Positions 7,591 to 15,241 of a stretch of 19,868 nucleotides of DNA are shown here, one piece after another. How positions within the stretch are numbered: position 1 is the stretch's first letter; every line of letters begins with the position of its first letter. The notes below the pieces were generated by a model. The model did no database searches. It was not told where the DNA came from and was given only the letters and a program-made list of their open reading frames with translations. Origin of the DNA: LDYB01 sp037442385 (lineage in GTDB: Bacteria > Armatimonadota > Fimbriimonadia > Fimbriimonadales > GBS-DC). The stretch is taken from the NCBI GenBank assembly GCA_037442385.1, contig JBBIQJ010000030.1:1-19868 (forward strand), read 5' to 3'. The position numbers and the translations under genes are program-made.

Positions 7591-9095
7591 TCAGCATCCC
7601 TGTCCAAAGTTGAACAACACCGTGAGCAGGTCGGCGTCGTCCACAACCCCGTCGCAGTTGGTGTCTTCAGGCAGACCGCTGCCCGTCTGACCAAACGCGA
7701 ACAGCACTGCGAGCAGGTCGGCGTCGTCCACGCACCCGTCGCGGTTGATGTCGGGGCTACCCGCCGCCTGAGCCACCAACCGCACGCGGTCGACAGATAC
7801 TGCACCTCGAACGCCACGCACGGCAGCGTGTCGGCGTCCACCTCCACCGTGTGGAATGTGCCCGAGAAGTTCCAGTAGCTGCCCGAACGCACCAGAATAT
7901 CAAAGGTGTCGCCCGACAGGGGCACATAGCCGTTCCGACCCTTCACGCGCAGCGTGCCGTCCAGCTGAACCGTGCGCGTTACGCTCGCGTCCACTACGAG
8001 GCGGTCGTACTGCGGGTTGGCAGGGTCGGAGTTATCGGCGCCTGCAAGTTCCACCTCAAAGGCGGCGTCGGCGCCCATCGTCAGGTTGCCGCGGAGGGTC
8101 AGGATGCCGAGCGGGTTCAGGTCGGGCAGGTCGGGGTCGTCGATGCCGGGTGCGATAGTGCCCGCGGTGTTGTTGAGGCTGGCGCTGAGCGTGCCTGCGC
8201 CTGTGAGCTTACCGCCCTGCATTGTGAACGGGTTGTTCACCGAGAGCGTGGTGTCGAGGTAGATGCGGGTCTCGCCGTCGGTCTGGGTGAGGTTATTGAA
8301 AGCGAGCGCGCCGCTTTCCACCGAAATCAGCCCGCTGTTGGTGGTGTTGACCGAGATGGTGAAGGAAGTGGGATTGTTGGGGTCTGGCGAGACCTTTTTC
8401 AGCGTGCCCTGATTTTCCACCAGGTTGGTGCCTGTGTTGTTGTACCAGTCTCCTGAGCGCACTTCGGCGGTGGCGCCTGCAGCGTTGCGCAGGGTGGCGG
8501 TGTTGAAGTAGGTACCGCCTGCCTCGTGGAGCAGCTGGCTCTGATTGATAAGCAAGCCGCTCAGCCAGCGCGAGACGTCGTCGACCCAGCGCAACAGTCC
8601 TGTGTTGGTCAACGTGCCGGGATCGCCATTCGAGGCGTTTTGAAGAACAAGCGAGCCGCCGCTCCAGAGCAAAGTGCCTCCGTTGAGAATGCTTAGAGAA
8701 CCGGGATTGGCGCCGTTCGGATCGCGCAGAGTCATTGTGGTACTTGAGCTCCAGTTCAGCAGAGCGCCGCTGGCTATCGTAACACTGAGGATGTCCACAT
8801 TGCTGGCAAGCAGCGCCCCTGAACCTGAAGGAAACAGCACAATAGAGCCAGGTCCAGGTAAACCGGGCGAGTAGCCGCAGTAGATATGTCCCCAGTTGTT
8901 CGCGTACCAGTAGACAGGGTTGCCATTCTGGTCGTAGCCACAGATGGAACCCTGGCAGATGGTCGACCACTCGTTGCTACTGCACTGTTGATCCCAGGTT
9001 CATGTGCCCTGCGCAAAAAGCGCGCTGAGCGTAAGGCTTGCTACCAACACAAAACCCTTTCGCAGAACTCTCTGCGTTGTGTTTGTCTGATTCAT
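7591..9095 (-). pseudogene. Secreted repeat protein with C-terminal dockerin-like repeats, interrupted by a TGA and a frameshift
   Basis: The start is ATG 9095 with GGAGG eight bases before it. Residues 1-28 form a signal peptide (basic start, VLVASLTLSALFA). Codon 32 is TGA (9000-9002), yet the same frame continues with a coherent protein (TWDQQCSSNEWSTICQGSIC) for about 400 codons. That body has Gly/Asn/Thr-rich repeats like autotransporter or beta-helix passenger domains (SLSILNGGTLLWSGG, LTGAGTLSASLNNTAGTIAP). Near 7788-7800 the frame must change by one base. In the new frame the end carries two calcium-loop repeats, DINRDGCVDDADLLAVLF and DTNCDGVVDDADLLTVLF, ending NFGQGC. These look like dockerin type I or EF-hand-like repeats. 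The two lesions mean either a decaying gene or sequence errors; recoding is less likely. The intact product would be exported, perhaps onto the surface. Terminator and ribosome binding site are still intact, so any inactivation is recent. Confidence 0.75.
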
Positions 9096-9116
9096 ATTCC
9101 GAACCTCCAATGCTAC

Positions 9117-9126
9117 ATATTAATAT
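9117..9126. promoter_or_regulatory. Palindromic AT-rich -10 candidate, possibly bidirectional
   Basis: ATATTAATAT is a perfect palindrome in an otherwise GC-rich gap. On the minus strand it offers TATATT/TAATAT 22 or more bases before the dockerin-protein start. On the plus strand it offers TAATAT ahead of the structured region. No -35 box is convincing in either direction. Confidence 0.35.
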
Positions 9127-9182
9127 AGCACACCTTTGCGTTTTGCTGTGAGATAGTCCTGGGAAGTGGGCAACTGTGTCAT

Positions 9183-9300
9183 CAGGGGGCGTTTCTGCTT
9201 GATGGGTGAAACCGCCCCTGTCAGCTGTCCAACCCCCTGTAAACGGGGGGCGGTTTCTTTATGACGGCGGAAGCCGTTCCTATCATACGAAGCCGCCCTA
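9183..9300. repeat. Cluster of inverted/degenerate GC-rich repeat units
   Basis: CAGGGGGCGTTTC (9183-9195) can pair with GAAACCGCCCCTG (9208-9220), with two central mismatches. GAAACCGCCCC (9208-9218) also pairs perfectly with GGGGCGGTTTC (9247-9257), so the two pairings are mutually exclusive. Degenerate relatives follow: GAAGCCGTTCCTATCA (9270-9285) and GAAGCCGCCCTACC (9289-9302). This looks like a small dispersed palindromic repeat element that has multiplied or, less likely, a switching leader RNA. No ORF is present. Confidence 0.55.
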
Positions 9301-9314
9301 CCTCGGCTATTTTT

Positions 9315-9340
9315 AGCCAGCGCAGGCTGGCTTTGTTTTT
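9315..9340 (+). terminator. Rho-independent terminator with no upstream plus-strand gene
   Basis: AGCCAGC (9315-9321), loop GCAG, GCTGGCT (9326-9332), then TTGTTTTT. It reads only on the plus strand. A competing 5-bp hairpin, 9305-9309 with 9314-9318, would break it. It lies 122 bases before the aldolase gene, so it could be an attenuator, or it could end a small RNA. Confidence 0.65.
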
Positions 9341-9373
9341 AAGACCCGTCCTGGGTTCCCTAGAATTCTGGGC

Positions 9374-9412
9374 AAGCCTCTGAGTGAAAAAGCACTTTCC
9401 GCTCGGAGGCTT
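9374..9412. other. Hairpin upstream of the aldolase/dehydrogenase gene
   Basis: AAGCCTCTGAG (9374-9384) pairs with CTCGGAGGCTT (9402-9412) over 11 bp with one G-U pair. No T-run follows, so it is not a terminator. It may be an mRNA leader structure. Confidence 0.45.
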
Positions 9413-9461
9413 CGGCGGACCCCAGCAGGAATCGCGCCTGTCGTACTGAACAGCAACTTTT

Positions 9462-11522
9462 GTGCCATACTTACTCTGGAACGATAGGGACGCTGAGGCG
9501 CTCAGCCCGCGTGAGCAGCTGGTCTACCGCTCCCGCCTGCTGGGAGCCGACCGCACAGTGTGCAACATCTATGGGGGCAACACCTCCGTCAAAGCGGACG
9601 AGATCGATTTCCGCGGCAGGACGGTGCGCGTGCTGTGGGTCAAAGGCTCTGGCTCGGACCTCGCCACGCTCACGCTGAACGACATCGCGGGGTTGCGCCT
9701 TGAAGATGTGCTACCCCTCTTTGAGCGCGAGTCGCTCTCCGACGAGGAGATGGTAGAGTACCTGACGCACTGTCTGTTCACCCCCCGCGGTCCGCGACCC
9801 TCTATCGAGACCCTCATGCACGCCTTCGTGCCCCACACCCATGTAGACCACACGCACCCCGATGCGATTATCAGCCTCGCGACCTGCGCGGATGGCGAAA
9901 CCCATGTGAAACGCCTCTATGGCAGGCGTGTCGGCTGGATCCCCTATGTGCGCCCTGGCTTTGTTCTGGGCAAAGCGGTGGGGCAACAGGTGCGCGAAAA
10001 CCCTCAGTTGGAGGGGATTGTGCTGGGCAAGCACGGACTGGTATGCTGGGGCGAAACTGCGAAAGCGTGCTACGAGACCACCATCCGCCTGATACAGGAA
10101 GCCGAGGATTACATCGCGGACCACGCGCGGGGACGCAAAGTGTTCGGCGCGGTGCGCGTACCCGCGCTGGAGCCTGGTTCGCGTCGCGAGGTATTGAAGG
10201 CAATCCTGCCCGTTTTGCGGGGCGTCATCAGCAAGCAGCAGCATCAGGTTTTATGCGTGGACGACTCGCCCGAAGTGCTGGCGTTTGTTTCCAGCGAACG
10301 CGCGCGCGAGGTGGCGCTGATCGGCTCCGCCTGCCCCGACCATATCGTTCACACGAAGCACTCCCCCCTCTGGATAGAGTGGGACGGACGCTCTGTGGAG
10401 GCGCTCAAAGCGCAGATTCCCGAAGCGGTTCAACAGTATCGGGAGGCATATCAGGCGTATTTTGAGGCGCATCGGCGCGGCGACGAAGCGATGTTTGACT
10501 CCGCGCCGCGCGTGGTGCTGGTTCCGGGTCTGGGCATGATAACCGCAGGACGCGATGCGGCGCGGGCGCAGATTGCTTGCGACCTCTACCATCGCGCGAT
10601 AGCGGTGATGCGCGGCGCGACGGCGCTGGGGCAGTTCGTATCGCTCACGCCCCAAGAGGCGTTCGGAATCGAATACTGGCCGCTGGAGCTATATAAGTTG
10701 CGCTTGCGCCCACCCGACAGGGAACTCGCGGGGCGCGTGGCAGTGATTACGGGAGGGGCGTCGGGAATTGGACGGTCGAGCGCCCTGCGGCTCGCACAGG
10801 AAGGAGCGCATGTGGCGTTGCTGGACATCGACCCAGAAGGCGCCGCCAGCACCGCGCGGGAGACTACCGAGCGCCACGGCGAGGGCAAAGCGCTGGCAAT
10901 CCCGTGTGATGTGTCCGACGAGACACAGGTTCGGCGCGCCTTCGAGCAGGTCGTGCTGACCTGGGGCGGGCTGGATATCGTGGTCAACAATGCGGGGATT
11001 GCCCACTCCGCGCCGATTACCGAAACCGCGCTCGCCGACTGGGAGCGACTCTTTGCAGTGCTTGCCCGCGGCTACTTCCTGGTGGCGCGCGAGGCGTTTC
11101 GAATCTGGCAGGAGCAGGGGATTGGGGGGAGCATGGTGTTCATCACCTCCAAAAACGCGCTGGTAGCGGGCAAGGCGGTGGCTGCCTACAGTGCCGCCAA
11201 AGCGAGCGAGCTTCATCTGGCGCGCTGCCTCGCCGAGGAGGGCGGCGTGTTCGGGATACGGGTCAACAGTATCGCGCCTGACGCCGTGCTCCAAGGCTCG
11301 CGCATCTGGGACAGCCAGTGGCGCGAAGAGCGCGCCCGCGCTTATGGCATCCCTCCTGAAGCGCTGGAAGAGTTCTATCGCCAGCGTACCACGCTCAAGG
11401 TCAACATCATCCCTGAAGATGTCGCCGAGGCGGTGCTGTTTTTCGCTTCCGACCGCTCCGCCAAAACCACAGGCGCGGTTCTCTGTGTAGATGGAGGCGT
11501 ACCCGCGGCGTACCCACGCTGA
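9462..11522 (+). CDS. rhaD: Bifunctional rhamnulose-1-phosphate aldolase / short-chain dehydrogenase
   Basis: 686 residues, GTG start. An in-frame stop lies 15 bases upstream, so GTG 9462 is the only early start, and it gives the family opening MPYLLWNDRDAEAL. Residues 1-410 are a class II aldolase/adducin domain: IYGGNTSVK near 40 and the zinc-binding cluster HTHVDHTHPDAI near 125. Residues 425-686 are a short-chain dehydrogenase: TGGASGIG near 430 binds NAD, then NNAG, and YSAAK near 577 supplies the catalytic Tyr and Lys. In known members the aldolase splits L-rhamnulose-1-phosphate into dihydroxyacetone phosphate and L-lactaldehyde, and the second domain oxidises the lactaldehyde. Length matches the family. 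No rhamnose isomerase or kinase is adjacent, so the substrate could be another deoxysugar phosphate. No Shine-Dalgarno is visible. The 360-base structured leader may regulate it. Confidence 0.92.
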   Translation: MPYLLWNDRDAEALSPREQLVYRSRLLGADRTVCNIYGGNTSVKADEIDFRGRTVRVLWVKGSGSDLATLTLNDIAGLRLEDVLPLFERESLSDEEMVEYLTHCLFTPRGPRPSIETLMHAFVPHTHVDHTHPDAIISLATCADGETHVKRLYGRRVGWIPYVRPGFVLGKAVGQQVRENPQLEGIVLGKHGLVCWGETAKACYETTIRLIQEAEDYIADHARGRKVFGAVRVPALEPGSRREVLKAILPVLRGVISKQQHQVLCVDDSPEVLAFVSSERAREVALIGSACPDHIVHTKHSPLWIEWDGRSVEALKAQIPEAVQQYREAYQAYFEAHRRGDEAMFDSAPRVVLVPGLGMITAGRDAARAQIACDLYHRAIAVMRGATALGQFVSLTPQEAFGIEYWPLELYKLRLRPPDRELAGRVAVITGGASGIGRSSALRLAQEGAHVALLDIDPEGAASTARETTERHGEGKALAIPCDVSDETQVRRAFEQVVLTWGGLDIVVNNAGIAHSAPITETALADWERLFAVLARGYFLVAREAFRIWQEQGIGGSMVFITSKNALVAGKAVAAYSAAKASELHLARCLAEEGGVFGIRVNSIAPDAVLQGSRIWDSQWREERARAYGIPPEALEEFYRQRTTLKVNIIPEDVAEAVLFFASDRSAKTTGAVLCVDGGVPAAYPR

Positions 11523-11530
11523 AAGTGGGG

Positions 11531-11536
11531 TACAAT
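11531..11536 (+). promoter_or_regulatory. Possible -10 element of the six-gene run
   Basis: TACAAT just after the aldolase stop, 20 bases before the GTG at 11557, leaving room for a short leader with AGGGG. The -35 region is poor. Confidence 0.4.
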
Positions 11537-11556
11537 TGAGTCTCAGGGGAATCACA

Positions 11557-11889
11557 GTGCGATTATCAGAGTTTCGTGAGCGCGTGCGTCGCCACTTTGG
11601 GGAGAACCTCCGCAACGCGACGCCTGAAAATGTGCGGGAGTTTCTGAACCAGCTCCAGAAGGAGGCGTTCGAAAGTGCCCGCGATGCAACGGGATGCTAC
11701 GAGATGATGCCCGAGACCGCCCGCTCGTATGAGGAGATTATTCAGGATTTCTTCGCTCGCGTGCTGGAACTGCCGCCTGAAGAAGCCGTGATGTTGCTGT
11801 GGACCGCTGGACTGGAGCTTGCCTACGCCGCGATTGAGCATCAATACGCCGCCGAGTTAGACCCGCTTTTCCGAACGCTTGAGGAATAA
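11557..11889 (+). CDS. Small helical protein of unknown function, 110 residues
   Basis: GTG 11557 has AGGGG seven bases before it, and the protein opens MRLSEFRERVRRHFGENLRN. The frame is open upstream to 11491, but that overlaps the aldolase end and has no ribosome site. The product is soluble, mostly helical and acidic towards the end, with stretches such as NVREFLNQLQKEAFESARD and ELPPEEAVMLLWTAGLELAY. I do not recognise it. It is the first gene of a tightly spaced run: two bases separate it from the next gene, itself four bases from the PilT-like ATPase. A link with pilus function is suggested only by this context. Confidence 0.75.
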   Translation: MRLSEFRERVRRHFGENLRNATPENVREFLNQLQKEAFESARDATGCYEMMPETARSYEEIIQDFFARVLELPPEEAVMLLWTAGLELAYAAIEHQYAAELDPLFRTLEE

Positions 11890-11891
11890 GA

Positions 11892-12611
11892 ATGCGACGG
11901 CTGGCTGTATGGCTCTGGCTCTGGGTGGGGCTTGTAGCGTGGGCCCAGGATTGGACGCGCCCGCCGAATGTGGTCGTGCTGGTGTATGTGCAGCCCGACG
12001 GCGCAAACCTCGTGAGCTGGACCTTTGACCGCCGTATTCCTCACAATCAAGTGCAGGAGCGTGTGCGCCAGTTCGCGGAGCGCAGCCAGCGGTTGATTGC
12101 GAACCTGGAGATAGGGGATGACAGCCTTAAACGCAACGCGAAACCCAACGAGCTCTTCACCGTCGCGACCTTCTCCACCAGCGGTCTGGTGAACCTTTCT
12201 GAGGGCACGTTAGACCTCACCTCGCTTGTGCGCACCTTTGCCGATATGCCCGTGATTCACATCTACACGGCGCTGCCCCACAAGACCAACTACGCGGGCT
12301 ATACGGAATACAAAACCCCCCACCTGACGATGTGGACTCAGGTAGAGCCGCGTCTGTGGCGCACGATGATTTATGTCCACACGCCTAACCCTGACCTGCT
12401 GGAAATCCCGCCGAAGCGCCCACAGCCGCAGGAGGCACCTGTACCCGAAGCGACACAATCACGCCTTCTCTCGCCATGGACGATTGTACTGTGGATTGCG
12501 CTGGCGATGCTCATCGGGACAGGAATCTTCTGGGGCGTGTCGTATCTTCTCAAGCGACAAAGCGAATCGGAAACCGTCCAATCAAATCAAACTCACGAAA
12601 TCGGAGGCTAA
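11892..12611 (+). CDS. Membrane-anchored protein with signal sequence, unknown function
   Basis: 239 residues. A signal peptide occupies residues 1-19 (LAVWLWLWVGLVAWAQ). Residues 20-185 form an extracytoplasmic domain with mixed strands (NVVVLVYVQPDGANLVSWTF, PVIHIYTALPHKTNYAGYTE). A Pro-rich linker follows (IPPKRPQPQEAPVPEA), then one membrane helix near 192-215 (WTIVLWIALAMLIGTGIFWG) and a short cytoplasmic tail. The family is not recognised. Its stop TAA is four bases before the PilT-like ATG, and the ATPase's GGAGG is inside this gene's last codons, so the two are probably translated together. A role in envelope assembly or pilus anchoring is an inference from that coupling. Confidence 0.78.
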   Translation: MRRLAVWLWLWVGLVAWAQDWTRPPNVVVLVYVQPDGANLVSWTFDRRIPHNQVQERVRQFAERSQRLIANLEIGDDSLKRNAKPNELFTVATFSTSGLVNLSEGTLDLTSLVRTFADMPVIHIYTALPHKTNYAGYTEYKTPHLTMWTQVEPRLWRTMIYVHTPNPDLLEIPPKRPQPQEAPVPEATQSRLLSPWTIVLWIALAMLIGTGIFWGVSYLLKRQSESETVQSNQTHEIGG

Positions 12612-12615
12612 AGCG

Positions 12616-13704
12616 ATGCTGGAATATACCCTAAACGACCTGCTCAAGCGCGCGTTCGACATGCGCGCCTCGGATGTGTTCATCAAGGCGGGGTCGCCCC
12701 CCGTGATGCGCCTGCACGGCAAAATCGCTCCCTTCCCAGAGGAATACGCGCCGCTAACGGCGGCACAGGCGCGCGACCTCTGCTTCAGCCCCATGTCGCA
12801 CGAACAGATTGCCAAATTTGAACACCGTTTAGCGATTGACCTTGCGTTCACCGTCGAGAATGTGTGTCGTATTCGCGCCAATGTCTACCAGCAGCGCCAG
12901 ACGGTTGCGGGCGTGTTCCGTCTTATTCCGCTCCAGCACTGGAAACTCGAAGAACTCTGGCCCGAAGAACCCGACATCCCGCGCGTGCTGGCAGGGTTGA
13001 CCCAGTACCGACAGGGGCTGGTTCTGGTGACAGGGCCCACCGGCTCCGGAAAATCCACCACGCTGGCTGCGATGATTGACCTCATCAACAACACTCGACG
13101 CGGGCATATCGTGACCATCGAAGACCCGATTGAGTTCGTGCATGAAGATAAAATGTGCATCGTGAGCCAGCGTGAGGTGGGTATCGATACCGAATCGTTT
13201 ATTGACGCGATGCGCTCCGTCGTGCGTGAAAGCCCTGATGTCATCCTGATTGGTGAGATGCGCGATGTGGAGACCATGCAAGCCTGTATGCAGGCAGCCG
13301 AAACGGGACACCTCGTGTTCTCCACTGTTCACACGCCCAGCGCGTATGAGACGATGGACCGCATCGTGAACATGTTCCCGCCTGCTGACAAGAAGCACAT
13401 CCTGCAGCGTCTGGCGAACACCCTGCGCGGGATTATCGCCCAGAAGCTGGTGCCGCGCGCGGGCGGCGTGGGGCGTATCGCCGCGCTGGAGATTATGATT
13501 AACACCCCCACCGTCGAGAAGATGATTGAAGACGGGCATATTGGCGAAATTTACAACGCCATCCGCGAAGGGGAACACTGGGGCATGATGACCATGAACC
13601 AGTGTTTGTTCCGCTATGTGCAGAAGCAGCTCATCACGCCCGAAGAGGCGATGAACTACGCGGGCATTCACTCGGAGCTGCGTCAGATGCTCCGCAGGAT
13701 GTAG
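12616..13704 (+). CDS. pilT: Type IV pilus retraction ATPase, PilT/PilU family
   Basis: 362 residues from ATG 12616, with GGAGG about eight bases before it. It is a hexameric cytoplasmic ATPase that powers pilus disassembly in twitching motility. The N-terminal PAS-like domain opens LNDLLKRAFDMRASDVFIKA (6-25). Walker A GPTGSGKS is at 140-147, the Asp box around TIEDPIEFVHE (167-177), Walker B VILIGEMRD (209-217) and the His box GHLVFSTVHT (231-240). The usual PilT AIRNLIRE motif is replaced by TPTVEKMIEDGHIGE, and the C-terminal part (GMMTMNQCLFRYV) is also seen in PilU-like members. Which of the two it is remains open. No other pilus gene (pilB, pilC, pilin) is in the window. Confidence 0.92.
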   Translation: MLEYTLNDLLKRAFDMRASDVFIKAGSPPVMRLHGKIAPFPEEYAPLTAAQARDLCFSPMSHEQIAKFEHRLAIDLAFTVENVCRIRANVYQQRQTVAGVFRLIPLQHWKLEELWPEEPDIPRVLAGLTQYRQGLVLVTGPTGSGKSTTLAAMIDLINNTRRGHIVTIEDPIEFVHEDKMCIVSQREVGIDTESFIDAMRSVVRESPDVILIGEMRDVETMQACMQAAETGHLVFSTVHTPSAYETMDRIVNMFPPADKKHILQRLANTLRGIIAQKLVPRAGGVGRIAALEIMINTPTVEKMIEDGHIGEIYNAIREGEHWGMMTMNQCLFRYVQKQLITPEEAMNYAGIHSELRQMLRRM

Positions 13705-13719
13705 GGGTAGGGGGGCGGC

Positions 13720-14826
13720 ATGTCGCTTGCCGGGGCACCGAAAAGCCGACCCCCCCTTGCCCTGATGGCGTTGGGCATGCTGGCGCTCTTGTTTGGGATT
13801 GATTCCGGGCTTCAGCGGTTAGGTTTGACCATGCCTGTCGCCGCGCCCCCGTTTGCTCATAGCATGCTGATGGCGGGGGGCTTTTTCGGCACGCTAATTG
13901 CCCTGGAGCGGGTGGTTGCCACGCGCTGGCGCTGGAGTTATCTGGCGCCTGTAGCAAGCGGTTGCGGGGCGCTGGCGCTGGTGTTGATGCCTTCGTCACT
14001 CTATGGCTGGCTGCTGATAAACGGCGCCAGCCTCGTGCTTGTTGTGCTGTACGGGACTCTTTACCGCCAGCACCGTTTTTTACCCCATGCGCTCATGGGG
14101 CTGGGCGCGCTTTGTTGGCTTGCAGGCAACGGCTTCTGGTATCTGGGTGGGTTTGTTCCTGGTTCTCTGGGATATACAGGCGCGCTCTTCTGGGTGCTGT
14201 TTCTGTTGTTGACCATTGTGGCCGAACGGCTGGAGCTGAATCGCCTTTTTAAGCCGACTGCGCTCAGCCGCGTGTGGATGGGAATCGGGTTGCTGGTGTT
14301 GTGTGGGGGCGTACTGTTGCATCCCATTCTGTCGCGTGCGGGGCTGTGGCTTTTCGGTGTTGGTTTGCTGGTGATTGCGGGCTGGCTGGTTCGTTTTGAC
14401 ACGGCACGCTACACGACGAGGGCACGCGGTCTGACAGGGTTTACAGGGCGCACGCTGTTGGGTGGGTATCTCTGGCTGGGCGTTGCGGGCGTTGTCGCGC
14501 TGATGGCGCCGGGGCTGGCGCCTGGTTTCTGGACAGATGCCCTGTTCCATGCGTTTTTCCTGGGGTTCGTTTTCACGATGGTGTTCGCCCATGCGCCCAT
14601 TATCTTTCCTTCAGTGATAGGCTGGGCGGTTCCTTATCACGCGCGTTTCTATGGGCATGTCCTGTTGCTTCATGCGTCCCTGCTCCTGCGCTTGAGTGGC
14701 GACCTCAGTGAGATGCCGATTTTGCGTCAGTGGGGCGCCGCGCTGAACGGGGTGGCTATCCTGCTCTTTTTGCTCAACACGATGAGCGCGGTGCTGCGGG
14801 CGCGCTTGAAATCTGTTCAGGGGTAA
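13720..14826 (+). CDS. Polytopic membrane protein, NnrS-like
   Basis: 368 residues, almost entirely hydrophobic, with about 11-12 membrane helices. Histidines lie inside or at the edges of helices: AHSMLMAGGFFGTLIALERV near residue 45, and HAFFLGFVFTMVFAHAPIIF with several more His in the last quarter (PYHARFYGHVLLLHASLLL). This resembles NnrS-type heme/copper membrane proteins, which are linked to nitric oxide and nitrosative stress in other bacteria. I see resemblance and not a firm family match. ATG 13720 is preceded by a G-rich stretch that may serve as ribosome site, 15 bases after the PilT stop. It is followed at three bases by two small membrane proteins, suggesting one membrane complex. 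Confidence 0.6.
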   Translation: MSLAGAPKSRPPLALMALGMLALLFGIDSGLQRLGLTMPVAAPPFAHSMLMAGGFFGTLIALERVVATRWRWSYLAPVASGCGALALVLMPSSLYGWLLINGASLVLVVLYGTLYRQHRFLPHALMGLGALCWLAGNGFWYLGGFVPGSLGYTGALFWVLFLLLTIVAERLELNRLFKPTALSRVWMGIGLLVLCGGVLLHPILSRAGLWLFGVGLLVIAGWLVRFDTARYTTRARGLTGFTGRTLLGGYLWLGVAGVVALMAPGLAPGFWTDALFHAFFLGFVFTMVFAHAPIIFPSVIGWAVPYHARFYGHVLLLHASLLLRLSGDLSEMPILRQWGAALNGVAILLFLLNTMSAVLRARLKSVQG

Positions 14827-14829
14827 ACG

Positions 14830-15240
14830 ATGCCGCGCTGGAGCCGTTGGATGGTGCGCATGTCGTTGCTCTATCTGGTGCTGGGGCTGGGGTTGCAGGT
14901 GCTGACCCGTTTGCCGCTTTCCTCCGCGTGGCTGCTGAACGCGGTGCCCAGTGCGCTTCATCTGCTGGTGGTGGGCTGGGCAACTCAGATGATTTTCGGA
15001 GTCGCCTACTGGATGTTCCCGCGCCTCTCGCGCGCCGTGCCTTACGGTTCCGAGCGTGCCAGCGCCAGCGTCTTCTGGTGTTTGAACCTCGGTCTGGTGT
15101 TGCGTGTGGTTGCGGAGCCGACGGTGCCGCTTTCGTCGGCGCCTGTGTGGGGGATTTTACTCGTTGTCAGCGCGGGATTGCAGTGGCTCGCAGGGGTCGT
15201 GTTTGTGGTTAGCATCTGGGGTCGCATTCGGGAGAAGTGA
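14830..15240 (+). CDS. Small four-helix membrane protein, paralogue 1 of 2
   Basis: 136 residues with four predicted membrane helices. It begins MPRWSRWMVRMSLLYLVLG, and its second helix carries His44 in HLLVVGWATQMIFGVAYWMF followed by PR. The pattern H-x4-GW-x2-Q-x4-GV-x-YW-x2-PR recurs in the next gene. The arrangement recalls the small proteins annotated as heme-copper oxidase subunit I-like, in which a histidine-bearing helix binds heme; this is a resemblance only. It starts three bases after the previous gene's stop and ends one base before the next gene's ATG, so it is translationally coupled to both. Confidence 0.7.
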   Translation: MPRWSRWMVRMSLLYLVLGLGLQVLTRLPLSSAWLLNAVPSALHLLVVGWATQMIFGVAYWMFPRLSRAVPYGSERASASVFWCLNLGLVLRVVAEPTVPLSSAPVWGILLVVSAGLQWLAGVVFVVSIWGRIREK

Positions 15241-15241
15241 G

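Noticed and set aside
9000..9002. Selenocysteine insertion at the TGA
   Set aside because: The codon lies just after a signal peptide in a non-redox repeat protein, and I see no SECIS-like hairpin immediately downstream. A mutated Trp codon is simpler.
10689..11615. 308-residue minus-strand ORF
   Set aside because: It is antisense to the dehydrogenase domain of the aldolase fusion, whose motifs are complete.
12373..12615. N-terminal extension of the PilT-like protein
   Set aside because: It lies within the previous gene in another frame; ATG 12616 has a good ribosome site and gives the normal PilT start.
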